Of a stretch of 64,000 bases of DNA, positions 22,213-32,480 are shown in pieces. The first letter of the stretch is position 1. Every line of letters starts with the position of its first letter. Under the pieces are notes generated by a model. That model was not told the origin of the DNA and did no database searches. It saw nothing but the letters and a program-made list of their open reading frames with translations. The stretch comes from Eucommia ulmoides. Its lineage: Eukaryota; Streptophyta; Magnoliopsida; Garryales; Eucommiaceae. The position numbers and the translations under genes were made by a program. The stretch spans positions 48,995,285 through 49,059,284 of the forward strand of contig CM028326.1 of NCBI GenBank assembly GCA_016647705.1. Reading direction: 5' to 3'.

Positions 22213-22331
22213 CGGGGGTTGGAGACAGTGACAGAGACTATACTTCCTGGAACTAAGTACATAAATTGTTTGAGACATATCTATGACAACTTTTAGAAGC
22301 AATTTAGAGGTAAAATAATGAAAAATGCATT
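22213..22331 (+). pseudogene. MULE transposase, catalytic domain part 2
   Basis: The frame reads G-L-E-T-V-T-E-T-I-L-P-G then INCLRHIYDNF, a stop, then KQFRGKIMKNALW. This matches the C-x-R-H-x-x-x-N-F/W region of MULE transposases, placing the break just before the helical insertion. The rest of the catalytic domain, including the Glu, is missing. Tandem repeats replace it. Confidence 0.85.
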
Positions 22332-22590
22332 ATGGTCTAATAGGGATCTGCAAATGAAGGGACATCTACCATGCAAGTTGCAAATGAGACTAATCAAGCT
22401 TCGAATGAGGGACATCCACAAATAAAGGGACATCTGCAAATGAAGAGACATTTAATTGGATTATGCTATAATAGGGATTTGCAAATGAAGGGACATCAAC
22501 CACGCAAGCTACAAATGAGGCCAACCAAGCTGCAAATGAGATGATGTCTACTACTCAAATTAGCACTCAAGGAAGCTGAAGAGTAGCACC
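22329..22590 (+). repeat. 130-bp tandem duplication after the MULE catalytic fragment
   Basis: AGGGATCTGCAAATGAAGGG at 22342 recurs as AGGGATTTGCAAATGAAGGG at 22472, with both units continuing through ACATC..CCATGCAAG-like sequence. Smaller GCAAATGA-GGACATC repeats occur within units. One frame reads A-N-E-T-N-Q-A-S-N-E-G, resembling the low-complexity C-terminal tails of some MULE transposases. Confidence 0.85.
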
Positions 22591-22849
22591 TGCAAATCAG
22601 TAGGAAATGACTTGAAATGTTTAATTATGATTATCAAACTTGTTTGTTTTTTTTGGGGGAAAAATTTATGAACAATAGTTGGGAAAACTTGGTATATTTT
22701 GAAGTACAGAAAGTAGTTTTTTTTTTTTGTTTTGTGGATGATTGTTCAATTTTGCAGTTATTTGTGGATGAAAACTTCGTATATTTTGAAGTGCAATGTA
22801 TAACTTTATGGATGAAAACTTGGTATATTTTGTTGCAGGGTTTATTTTG

Positions 22850-23430
22850 GGTATAAATTTGTGTTGCAGTGTTCAAATTTTGGTACACTTTAATGGTTTG
22901 GGTATAAAAGTTTTGGAATGTTGCAGTGTTCAAACTGTTGTGTAGTGGTTTGGATATCATATTTGTGCAGTGGTTTGGGTGATGTTCAAATTGAATCCAA
23001 ATGTTGTAGTGTTCAAATTTTGGTACACTTTAATGGTTTCGGTATAAAAGTTTTAGAATGTTGCAGTGTTTAAATTGTTGTGCAGGGATTTGGTTATCAT
23101 ATTTGTGCAGTGGTTTGGGTGATATTCAAATTGAATCCAAATGTTGCAGTGTTCAAATTTTGGTACACTTTAATGGTTTGGGTATAAAAGTTTTAGAATG
23201 TTACAGTGTTCAAATTGTTGTGCAGGGATTTGGTTATCATATTTGTGCAGTGGTTTGGGTGATGTTCAAATTGAATCCAAATGTTGCAGTGTTCAACTTT
23301 TGGTACACTTTAATGGTTTGGGTATAAAAGTTTTAGAATGTTGCAGTGTTCAAATTGTTGTGCAGTGATTTGGTTATCATATTTGTGCAGTGGTTTGGGT
23401 AGTTTCAAATTTACAGTGTTCAAATTGAAT
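22850..23430 (+). repeat. 140-bp tandem array in the MULE
   Basis: GTTCAAATTTTGGTACACTT or close variants start at 22871, 23011, 23151 and 23291, exactly 140 bases apart. Units share TATAAAAGTTTTAGAATGTTGCAG and ATTTGTGCAGTGGTTTGGGTG blocks. Partial units continue to about 23510. The array lies in the non-coding 3' part of the element. Confidence 0.97.
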
Positions 23431-24244
23431 CCAAATGGGTAGTGCAGTGCAATGTTCAATTTGAGTCCAAATGACCAATGCATTGTAGTGTTCAAATTGA
23501 GTTCAAATGGGTAAATTTGTAGTTCCACTTTCACTTAAAATTCCATGAATGAAACATTCAGTAAATGAACACAAACAAAGCATTCCAACTCAAATTCCAT
23601 ATATGAAAAGTAAACAAAAACATAACATTAGATTACAAATTAGAATTCAAACTATACATCAACACTTACCTAAAGTTAATAAACTAAAACTATATATAAA
23701 AATAAATAAATAAATACACCAACTTAATCAAGAAACATGGGCATTCAAGAGGAGTGAATGACTTAAATCACTTTGAAAAAAGAAATACAATCAACACCCA
23801 TGACAAAATCAAACAAAACCATAAAATTCTTTCTTTTCTCTGTTACTTGTTTATCTTCCTCAACAACCCCAGAATTACTTGTTTGCATCTGTCACAAGGT
23901 GAGACATCAAACCACAAAAAAAAAAAAAAAAAACCACACCTGCCAACACCCCTCTCACAACCGTAGAACCTTCTTAAGGGATTGTTAATCGTCTATGAAG
24001 TTCTAACTTTAGCCATTCGTCTACAGTAACTAAACACTATGTTCTTCCTTACCATTTTGTGATCCATATTGCGAAAAAAAAGTGAATCAAATATTCTGCC
24101 CTAGCTCTTCAAACTGCATCAGCCTTGCAATCTTCACTTATCTGATCTGATCTTCATTTCAACTTTACGATCTTTTTCACCTCCTCAGTCTTCATCTCTT
24201 TGTTGTTACTATCGTGGTTGAACCATTCCCTCAATTTTTTCTTG
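23431..24244 (+). other. MULE 3' non-coding region
   Basis: AT-rich sequence between the tandem array and the right inverted repeat. It contains an 18-base A run (23915-23932) and pyrimidine-rich stretches. Short open frames at 23754-23988 have no recognisable domain. Confidence 0.6.
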
Positions 24245-24474
24245 ATTTAATTAAGGTATTAAAAGGGTATAATATGGATTAACGATTATTCCCATGAAAA
24301 ATATCTTGTGCAGATCACGTGCAAGTATTTCTGTCCACTTTGGATAGAATTTCTGATGGAATGATCGAATGAAAATGTGCTTATACATAGAGGATTTAAA
24401 ATGAAACGCTTAAACAGAGAGGTACCATTTAGAAATGTGTCAATAGTTAGAGGGTTTAAAATGTACTTTTCCCT
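24245..24474 (-). repeat. MULE right terminal inverted repeat
   Basis: The minus strand starts AGGGAAAAGTACATTTTAAA and matches 11573-11799. AAATAAAAA follows at 24475-24483. Confidence 0.9.
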
Positions 24475-24483
24475 AAATAAAAA

Positions 24484-25017
24484 TTCTTCATCTATAGGTT
24501 GAACTACGTATTGACCTTATTTTCAACTACTTGAGATACGTAGGCAACCCATACACAGATTCGGTCACTTGTTTAAACAAAAATCATCTTGAAAGGGCAA
24601 ACTACGTTCGACTTGATTCCCCATGAAAATCGAAATACGTAGGCAACCTGGTCATCACTAAAAAATAAAAATATTTTTTTTTATTTAATCTATTTTATCT
24701 GTTGCTGCTGTTAGATAGTAAATTTTCTTGTTTCCTTACATCAACAATGCATAAAAAGACAAAAACATAAAAATGAGAATTATTGTGTTAAACAAAACCG
24801 AATGAAGTTAGTTGGATATGTTTAAATGTAAAAATTCATTTAGACTTAGGTACTATTTTCAGACAGGTATTTTTGGATACCTAACACCTTCCCCGAGTAT
24901 AATCGACCCCCAAACTTAAAAGAAATTTCTCATAAAGACCAACTATTTTCGAGTAAAAAACTTGAGCCATTTAAAAAATAAAAAACTAATTTACGAAAAT
25001 CTCGGTGACCTAGTACA
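24484..25017 (+). mobile_element. Probable end of the Tat-like LTR, with two direct-repeat units
   Basis: Units at 24484-24580 and 24581-24660 continue the repeat seen at 11476-11572. Further on, GGATACCTAACACCTTCCCC (24874-24893) followed by GACCCCCAAAC is a motif I recall near the 3' ends of Tat/Ogre LTRs. The segment stops at the TRIM-like element at 25018. No coding sequence is seen. Confidence 0.5.
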
Positions 25018-25658
25018 TGTAAGACCTGATCTTGCATGTGCATATTTTTAATTACATTTTAGGAATCTAAAAAATATTTGGGACATAATTAATTTTTTCA
25101 TTAATTTTAGGGGTTATTTGTGTAAAACAATTTAAAAAATGGGTCACAAGGACACTATGTGTCCTTGCCAAAATAAGCCAACAAATTGGAGTAGATGATC
25201 AAGCAATCCACTCGTGTAACTATATATGCATACATGCATAATATTTTTTTGAATTTTCTCTCTTTCTCAGGTCTTTCATTCAATATTCAAGTATGTAAGT
25301 TTTATTTCTTTTCATTTTAATATGTGTGTGTGTGTGTGTGTGAAAAATAGATACACATGGGATTTAGGATTTATAGTTTATCTATATATATAGATATATA
25401 TTTAATAGGTAGGAATTTAAAATAAATTTTATGAATTTTATTAAAAAGGTACTTTTAGTATTTTGTTGACTAACAAATTTTATTAACCGTTGGTTGTTAT
25501 ATTTTTCTTTAATTAAATTATTGATTGATAAATTTTGAAAATGTAACTATAATAATTTAGTTTGTACAATTAATATTGGGTTAGGGAAATAGAACGTTTA
25601 ATTTTAATAAATTTTGTATAATTAAGTAAATTTGGGAATGAAAAATCGGGTTGTTACA
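25018..25658 (+). repeat. TRIM-like element, 5' LTR
   Basis: It runs from TGTAAGACCTGATC to GGGTTGTTACA, 641 bp. It holds a (TG)10 run at 25322-25341, a small palindrome TATCTATATATATAGATATA (25380-25400) and a GACTAACAAATTTTATTAAC block also found in the 3' LTR. Confidence 0.9.
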
Positions 25659-25660
25659 GT

Positions 25661-25677
25661 TGGTACCAAAGCTTAAG
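25661..25677 (+). promoter_or_regulatory. TRIM-like element primer binding site
   Basis: TGGTACCAAAGCTTAAG lies two bases after the LTR. It resembles the iMet-type PBS (TGGTATCAGAGC) with changes. Confidence 0.65.
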
Positions 25678-25945
25678 TTATAGGTTTTATAGACTTAGCG
25701 TAAAAGTGTCATGTCAGTAGTAAACTATAGGATAAGTTATTGAGTTGTGAGGTCAGAACATTAGTTTGGAATGATTTTACTTGACTCGAGAGTAGTACAT
25801 ATGCATCTGACTTTGCATTATATTCATTATTGTTCATATTACCTTATTAGTGGGTAATACATGTCGCTATGTATTATTGTATTATTACCTTAATTATTTA
25901 AGGTAATTAAATTTCTGGATGGAATTCCTTTTGGGAGGGAATGAT

Positions 25946-26694
25946 TGTAAGATCTAATTTTGCATATGAATATTTTTAATTATATTTTAGGACATTTAAA
26001 AAATATTTGGGTCTAGTATGTTATTTTAAATTTTACTTTGAAATTTTTAGGGATCATTTTGGTATTTAAAAATTTTAGTTTTAAGAACTTTGGGGATTAA
26101 TATGTCAATTTAATTTGAATTTTAAAAGTTTAAGAATTTTTATGCTATTTGAATTTATTTTTTAAGAATTTTGGGACATAATTAATCTTTTTGTTAATTT
26201 TAGGAGTTATTTGTGTAAGCCAACAAATTGGTGTCGATGATAAAGAAATCCATGGCATGGAACTATATATACATACATGAATAATATTTTTTGAATTTTC
26301 TATTTCTCTTGGCTCTCTTATTCAATATTCAAGTATGTAAGTTTTCTTTCTTTTTCATTTTAATGTGTATATATATATGTGTGTGTGAAAAATATATGCA
26401 CGTGGGATTTGGGATTTATAGTTTATCTATATATATAGATATATTTTTAATAGGTCAGAATTTAAAATAAATTTTATTGAAATGGTATTTTTACTATTTC
26501 GTTGACTAACAAATTTTATTAACCCTTGGTTGTTATATTATTTTGTAATTAAATTATTGATTGATAAATTTTGAAAATGTAACTATAATATTTTAATTTG
26601 TACAATTAATATTGGGTTGCAAAAATAGAACGTTTACTTTTAATAAATTTCGCATAATTAAGTAAATTTGGGATTGGGAAACCGGGTCGTTAAT
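25946..26694 (+). repeat. TRIM-like element, 3' LTR
   Basis: It starts TGTAAGATCTAATT. It is about 110 bp longer than the 5' LTR because of a T/A-rich block at 26010-26170. The end is placed at 26694 because a gypsy LTR starts at 26697. Confidence 0.85.
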
Positions 26695-26696
26695 AC

Positions 26697-27020
26697 TGTA
26701 ATAACCCAGTTTCTAAGAGCTACCACTTGGTTTCTCATTTTTTATTTTTACGAAGAAGTAGAATTAAAAGACAAAACACTCCACAACCACACTTCCAATG
26801 CACCACTATGATAAAAATAATAACCACTCACTGACTTTATCTAACGTCAATAATAGACCCATCTCAAACCAGAGTACCTCAAACAAAATATTTTATCAGT
26901 GTACTGTCTTCAAAATATAAAAATAATTTATAAATCAAGTGCTTTTATCAGAATCCACTTTTCAAAATAGAATATAGCCACAGTAATATTTTTCAAAACA
27001 GAATATAATTGCACTTAATA
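26697..27020 (-). mobile_element. Gypsy LTR, copy b, first part
   Basis: It begins on the plus strand with TGTAATAACCCAGT, parallel to TGTAACGACCCAGT in copy c (43413). It continues through the CACTGACTTTATCTAACGTC and GTGTACTGTCTTC blocks to GAATATAATTGCACTT, where Gypsy-1 interrupts it. The remaining part is at 33030-33755. Confidence 0.8.
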
Positions 27021-27724
27021 TGATGCAAATCTCACCAAGGATTTGTGAGACCCGAAACAAACTTAGGGTTTCTTTGCAAGGATCGAACTAAATCAGATTT
27101 ATAAACGAAAAAACAGGAACACGAAAATACATAATTTAGGATAGATTACCTTGACCTAACGTTTATGAACGAAACGGAAACCAACAGTATAAGTAATGAT
27201 CTTGACCCAATAATTATAATGAATCACAAACCAATTATATAAAGCTTGAATGCCACAAGAAATTCTTGATAAGTTCAGGAAAAGTTCTCAGAAGAACTTA
27301 AGAGAAAACTCTCACAGATGTTTTAATAAAAAAAATAAGGTCTTTTTCCCATGGGATACAACTATCTTAAATAGGTGGCCAACAATAAAAGAAAAATTCT
27401 AGCTAATGAACAGTGGTGGTGAACAGTAGGTGGCCACAATAAAATATATAAGAAACCATAGTGTCTCACACTACAAGACAAAAGAAAGAATCAGGAAGCT
27501 TCCTTATCTTACCTTACACTCCTAGTCTAAAAAGAAAAAAAATAATTCGGTAATCATGCCTTACAAATTATCAAATAAATAACCTAATTTATAATTAAAA
27601 GACTAATAAATAAAATAACTAAGTTAAAAATTTCATGGCTCTCATGCTTAGGCACATTCAAGTTCAATCCAAGCCCATTCGCTTGCCTTGATGAGATGGA
27701 TTAGGTCTTGATCGTCATTTGGGT
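27021..27724 (-). mobile_element. Gypsy-1 3' non-coding and probable LTR sequence
   Basis: Non-coding and AT-rich, downstream of the polyprotein stop. No second copy at the upstream end confirms it as an LTR. Confidence 0.4.
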
Positions 27725-28370
27725 CTAATATGGGCTTACCATTTTAGACTCAGCCAAAATCTCTTGAATTAGCCCATTAAGTGCTTCTTTGATCTTATTG
27801 GATCTTGCCCTAGTAATTGGTCCAATGGGAACATGCAACGGATCCTTTAATGGTTCTTTTTGGTTCTCATCATCTCCTCTCTCTTCAAAAGGATTCGACC
27901 TTGAATCTTCACCTACATCAAACAAAGAAAGATCAGAAACATTAAATGTACTACTGACGTTATACTCACCTAGAAGATCCAACTTATACGCATTATCATT
28001 GATTATCTCAAGGACTTAAAATGGGCCATCCCCTCTAAGATGTAGTTTGGACCGCCTACGGGCTGGAAATCGTTCTTTTCTCATATGCACCCAAACCCAA
28101 TCACCTGGTTCAAAGATGACTTATCTACAACCCTTGTTTCCTTTGGTCGTATATTGTTCATTTTTCTTCTCTATGTGTTGTCGTACACTTTATGGAGTTT
28201 CTTCACAATCTCAGCCTTCTTTTGTCCATCCAAACTAGCCTTCTCATTAACTAGCAAAGACAACAAATCTGAATGAGCTAGTGGATCAAAACCATAAACA
28301 ATCTCAAATGGTAAAAAATCAATAGTAGAATGAACACTCCAATTATAAGCAAATGAATTGAATGACAAAC
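27725..28370 (-). pseudogene. Gypsy-1 integrase C terminus and tail
   Basis: Two pieces, 28368-28171 and 27982-27725, give F-A-Y-N-W-S-V-H-S-T.. ..P-F-E-I-V-Y-G-F and Y-N-V-S-S-T-F-N-V-S-D-L-S, the usual gypsy integrase end. A proline- and acid-rich tail follows, with GPITRARSNKIKEALNGLIQ at its close. That tail is characteristic of one chromodomain-less gypsy family in plants. Stops separate the pieces. Confidence 0.85.
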
Positions 28371-28377
28371 AATCCTC

Positions 28378-29259
28378 TCAATTTTTCAAGTTCTTCTGAA
28401 CTATAGGACACAACAAAGTAGATAAAGTTCGATTTACTACTTCGGTTTGTCCATCAGTTTGGGGGTGACAAGTAGTTGAAAACAATAGTTTAGTTCCTAA
28501 CTTTCCCCACAAGACTTTCCAAAAATAGCTAAAGAACTTAACATCACGATCAAATACGATACTCCTCGGAACGCCATGAAGTCGTACTATTTCTCTAAAA
28601 AACAAATCAGCAACATGGGTTGCATCATTGGTTTTATTACAAGATATGAAATGTGATATATTAGAAAATCTATCAACAACAACAAAAACTGAATCCCTAC
28701 CTTTCCTTGACCTAGGCAAGCCTAAAACAAAATCCATGGAAATATCCACCCAAGGCGCACCAGGTATGGGCAAAGGAGTGTATAATCCATGTGGTAAGAC
28801 TCTAGAATTAGTTTGCCTACACGTAACACATCTAGCACAAACTCTCTCCACATCACGTTTCATTTTTGGCCAAAAGAAGTGTTCTTGTAACACGTCTAAA
28901 GTCTTCCTTACACCAAAATGACCCATCAAACCACCTTCATGTGCTTCATACACAAGAAACTCACGCATAGAACTATTAAGCACACAAAGTCTATTCTCTC
29001 TAAACAAGTACCCATCCATTCTATAGAACTTACCAAACATTGTCATCTCGCACGCTCCATACACACTAGCAAAGTCATCATCATTAGCATACAATTCCTT
29101 AACATATTTAAATCCCAATAGTTTCTCATTCAAAGTAGAGACAACGGCGTACCTTCTGGATAGTGCATCAGCCACAATATTTTCCTTACCTTGTTTGTAT
29201 TTGATTACATACGAGAAGGTTTCAATGAATTCTATCCATTTGGCATGCCTTCTATTCAA
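28378..29259 (-). pseudogene. Gypsy-1 RNase H end and integrase
   Basis: This 293-residue frame starts within RNase H ([26 protein letters not shown]). The integrase HHCC zinc site follows ([10 protein letters not shown], then CARCVTC). Catalytic residues are visible: D in [14 protein letters not shown] in VFDRDVKFF, and E in [13 protein letters not shown]. It is the longest intact stretch of the element and keeps all key residues. It ends at a stop after N-R-T-L-S-T-L-L. Confidence 0.92.
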
Positions 29260-29265
29260 CTTACC

Positions 29266-29514
29266 TTATCTTTTCAAGTGCTTCAAGGTCTCATGGTCAG
29301 TGTGTATGACAAACTCTCTTGGCCACAGGTAATGTTGCCAAGTTTCCAATACTCTCACCAATGCATAAAGCTCCTTGTCATATATCGGGTAGTTCAAGGC
29401 TACTCTATTTGGCTTTTCGCTGAAGTATGCTATCGGTTGCTTCTCTTGCATCAAAACAGCCCCAATACCTATTCTTGAGATATCACACTCAATCTCAGAA
29501 GTTTTAAAAAACAA
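29266..29514 (-). pseudogene. Gypsy-1 RNase H, N-terminal part
   Basis: The frame reads F-E-I-E-C-D-I-S-like sequence with the first catalytic Asp retained, then [19 protein letters not shown] and [10 protein letters not shown]. It is followed in the same order by the rest of RNase H at 29259. Confidence 0.9.
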
Positions 29515-30620
29515 AATCAGGTAATGCTAATAAAGAAGCACCACATAACCTTTCTTTAATCTCGTTAAATGCACGATCTTGTTCATTACCCCCATTTAAA
29601 ACTCACAGATGTTTTAACAATTTTAGTGAGTGGTGCGGCTAGTGTACTGAAATCTTTAACAAATTGTCAATAAAAACTAGTCAAACCATAAAAACATCTT
29701 ACCTCCTTGATTGACTTAGGTGTGGGCCATTCTTTGATAGCCTTCACTTTTTCCTCATCCACCGCAATCCCTTTCGCACTAACAACATAACCAAGAAACA
29801 TAACTTTGTCCAAGAAAAAGGAACATTTATTTACATTGGCATATAGTTTTTCTTTCTTTAAAACATCAAGCACACAATGCAAGTGATCAATATGTTCATG
29901 TAAGCTCTTGCTATACACCAAAATATCATCAAAATATACCACAACAAATTTGCCTACAAATGCACACAATGCATGATTCATTAATCTCATGAATGTACTT
30001 GGTGTATTAGTTAGACCAAAAGGCATAACCAACCGCTCATACAATCCATGTTTAGTTTTAAAGGCAGTTTTCCATTCATCACCCTATTTCATTGTAATTT
30101 GATGATACCCACTTTTCAAATCATTTTTTGTGAAAATACATGACCCATGCAACTCATCTAACATGTCTTCTAACTTAGGAATGGGATGTCGATAATTTAC
30201 CATAATGTTGTTAATAGCTCGGCAATCAATACACATACGCCAAGTTCCATCCTTCTTCGGCACAAATAGTACCGGTATCGCGCACGGACTCATACTCACT
30301 CTTACGTGTCCTTTGGCTAGCAACTCCTCCACTTGCCTTTGAAGTTCCTTCGTCTCCTCTAGATTACTCCAATAGGCTGGTTGGTTAGGAATTGTTGCAC
30401 TCGGAAAAAAATCAATTTGATGCTCTGTGCCTCGAATAGGTGGTAATCCACGAGGCACATCGTCAGGGAACGCGTCCTCAAATTCCTGTAACAAAGAAAC
30501 AACAACACTAGGTAAAGATTGGTCAAGTTTGTTAGTACTAAAACATGCCTCTTTGTACAATAGTACAAATATAGGCTGGTTTGTATAAAAAAACACTCCT
30601 GATATCACTCGCCTTAGCAT
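29515..30620 (-). pseudogene. Gypsy-1 reverse transcriptase
   Basis: Two main frames, 30620-30084 and 30044-29667, give EDAFPDDVPRGLPPIRGTEH, VPKKDGTWRMCIDCRAIN, TKNDLKSGYHQI with the first catalytic Asp, [18 protein letters not shown] and the intact YFDD box (29936-29925). A stop near 30084 and decayed sequence at 29515-29660 break the protein. Confidence 0.92.
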
Positions 30621-30789
30621 AAAAACTCATTTGTTTATCTGTTTTTCTCTCATTTTTTCACTCCCTTTTTTCCTTTTCACTATTTTTTCTTTTCACTCTA
30701 TTTTTTCTTTTTCTTTTTTTTTAACTCTCGATCTCACCAGTTTTTTTCAACTCATTCTCTCTTTTCAATTTCATTTGATCCTTATACAC
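30621..30789 (-). pseudogene. Gypsy-1 Lys/Glu-rich linker between protease and RT
   Basis: The plus strand is T- and C-rich (TTTTCTTTTTCTTTT type). The minus strand therefore encodes a K/E-rich stretch with stops. Related plant gypsy polyproteins carry a similar charged linker here. Confidence 0.65.
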
Positions 30790-31110
30790 TTATCTTGAAG
30801 TCAATGGTACAAGAGTAATGGTTTTATTGTCTTTGATAAATGAATACCTATTCTTGAACCCATCATGAGTGACTTTCCTGTCAAATTGCCATGGCCTGCC
30901 CAACAATATGTGACTCGCATGCATTGGAACAACATCACAAAGTACTTTATCCTTGTATTTTCCAATCGAAAAGGAAACTATCACTTGCTTATTTACCCGA
31001 ACCTCCCCACAATCATTTAACCATTGCAACTTATACGATCTAGGGAGTTTCAAGGTAGGTAAGTTCAGTTTTCTACTAAGGTAGTGCTAGCCACATTAGT
31101 ACAACTTCCC
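30790..31110 (-). pseudogene. Gypsy-1 protease region
   Basis: The end of the upstream frame reads CSMIIDGGK, with the D-x-G active site. The frame 31053-30790 then gives KLQWLNDCGEVRVNKQVIVS, CDVVPMHASHILLGRPWQFD and a D-N-K-T end. I-L-L-G-R-P-W is the conserved protease flap partner motif. A frameshift near 31080 splits the domain. Confidence 0.85.
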
Positions 31111-32480
31111 CCCATCAATGATCATACTACATACCATGTTGTTGACATCGTATCTAGTATGAAAAATATTATCCTTTTGTTGTTCCATGTCATCCTTCGA
31201 AACTTGGGCGCTTAGAGCATGCCTTGCCACAAGTGACTTTCTCTCCACTGGGTACTCCACTTCATCATCACAAGTATCCTCAAGTGGTGGCATCTGGTCA
31301 TTATCACTCCCGCTTTCGATTTCCACCTCTCTATGAACAGGTGCTATCATGGTCCTCTTATTCGAGCATTGTGAAGTTATGTGACCTACTCCCAAACAAC
31401 GAAAACATTTAATATCACGATTACAAGTTTGGGTTTTGGTTTTAACTTTGTTGACATTGGGCCCATCATTTCTCCTTTTTGGCGGATCGATTTTGGACTT
31501 TGGAACAACCCCTTCGTCTTTTCTCCCATTTAGCCTCCATGAAGTAAAGGAGCCCGGGTTTTGAAATGACTGAGTTTCTTTCTTTTTAAGTTGTTGTTCC
31601 ATATTTATTGCCATGTGCACCATGTCTTCCAACTCTATATAATGCTGCAACTCCAATATGTTGGAAATCTCCCAATTCTGCCCATTCAAGAACCTTACCA
31701 TTGTTGCTTTTCTATCCTCCTCGACATTAGCCTAGATTATGGCGATCTCTATCTCCTTGTAGTAATCATCCACGCTCCGATAGCCTTGAGTAAGACTTTG
31801 TAACTTCTAGTACAAATCCCTATAGTAGTGACTAGGGACAAACCTCATCTTCATGATGGCCTTCATTTCCGCCCACGTATTGATAAACTTCTCATGGTTT
31901 CTCTTTTTGTTCATCACAAGTTGATCCCACCATATTATAGCATAATCAACAAATTCAATTATAACGAGTTTTTACCTTTTTCTCCTCGAAATAATTGTGG
32001 CACTCAAAAATTAACTCCACTTTCTTCTCCCACTCTACGTAAGTTTCAAGGTCATTTTTCCCTTGGAACAATGGGATCTTTATTTTGATGTTCCTTAGTT
32101 TTCGGTCAACCCCATCTTGCCATCTCGGAACTCTATGAAAAACTCAACCATGCCTTTCTCCCCTTGGCACGAACCTGCCCTCACCGTTCAATGAAGATTG
32201 TTCTTCATCATTTTCGAACTCATCCTTGTGGTCACCATCAAAATCTACCACGTGCGCACACCTTTTTTTGCCTTCTAGAATCAAAGACTTTTTGGGGCTG
32301 CCCCTCACACCAAACAGTAATAACAGTGTCTTACATATCCATCTGATCCCGAATTTTATTAAACACTACATTTAAGAATTCAAATTATTATTGCATAGCC
32401 TGCAATGTGATGGACATCACTTCCCCTCCTTCATTGTTTGATGTGTTACCCCTGGAAGACTTATTTTGAAACTAAAGAGA
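31096..32480 (-). pseudogene. Gypsy-1 gag
   Basis: The 201-residue frame 31701-31096 holds the zinc knuckle CFRCLGVGHITSQC (about 31407-31366). Upstream to about 32480 the frame is broken by several stops but keeps gag-like motifs near 31740-31830 (a Y-R-S-V-D-D-Y-Y-K-E-I-E segment) and near 31990 (an F-E-C-H-N-Y segment). The likely start is near 32480, but I cannot fix the ATG. Confidence 0.8.

Larger units (their letters stand above)
11573..24474 (+). mobile_element. MuDR-type MULE, interrupted by Copia-A
   Basis: The element is bounded by inverted repeats of about 230 bp and by a perfect 9-bp direct repeat AAATAAAAA (11564-11572 and 24475-24483), the duplication length typical of Mutator-like elements. 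Because the repeat is A-rich, chance matching is possible. However, the flanks also fall on a unit junction of a direct repeat, which supports the boundaries. Inside are a broken MULE transposase gene (12390-12512, then 20553-22331), tandem repeats and a non-coding 3' region. Without the 8,040-bp Copia-A the element would be about 4.9 kb, a usual size for an autonomous MULE. Confidence 0.92.
25018..26694 (+). mobile_element. TRIM-like two-LTR element without coding capacity
   Basis: Two similar LTRs (25018-25658 and 25946-26694) flank only about 290 bases. A PBS-like TGGTACCAAAGCTTAAG (25661-25677) follows the first and a TTTTGGGAGGGA purine tract (25930-25941) precedes the second. This is a complete minimal cis-acting set with no gene. 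I see no clear 5-bp target duplication: GTACA on the left has no match on the right, where a gypsy LTR directly adjoins. It is either a TRIM or an internally deleted gypsy element. Confidence 0.8.

Noticed and set aside
22871-23430. CRISPR-like array
   Set aside because: Units are 140 bp and contiguous with no alternating unique spacers. This is a simple tandem repeat in a plant transposon.
25380-25400. Small palindrome TATCTATATATATAGATATA as a terminator or small RNA hairpin
   Set aside because: It recurs in both LTRs of the TRIM-like element and is low-complexity AT sequence; nothing suggests a separate RNA gene.
27789-29478. Plus-strand open frames over Gypsy-1
   Set aside because: They are shadows of the minus-strand integrase and RNase H frames, which carry all the recognisable motifs.
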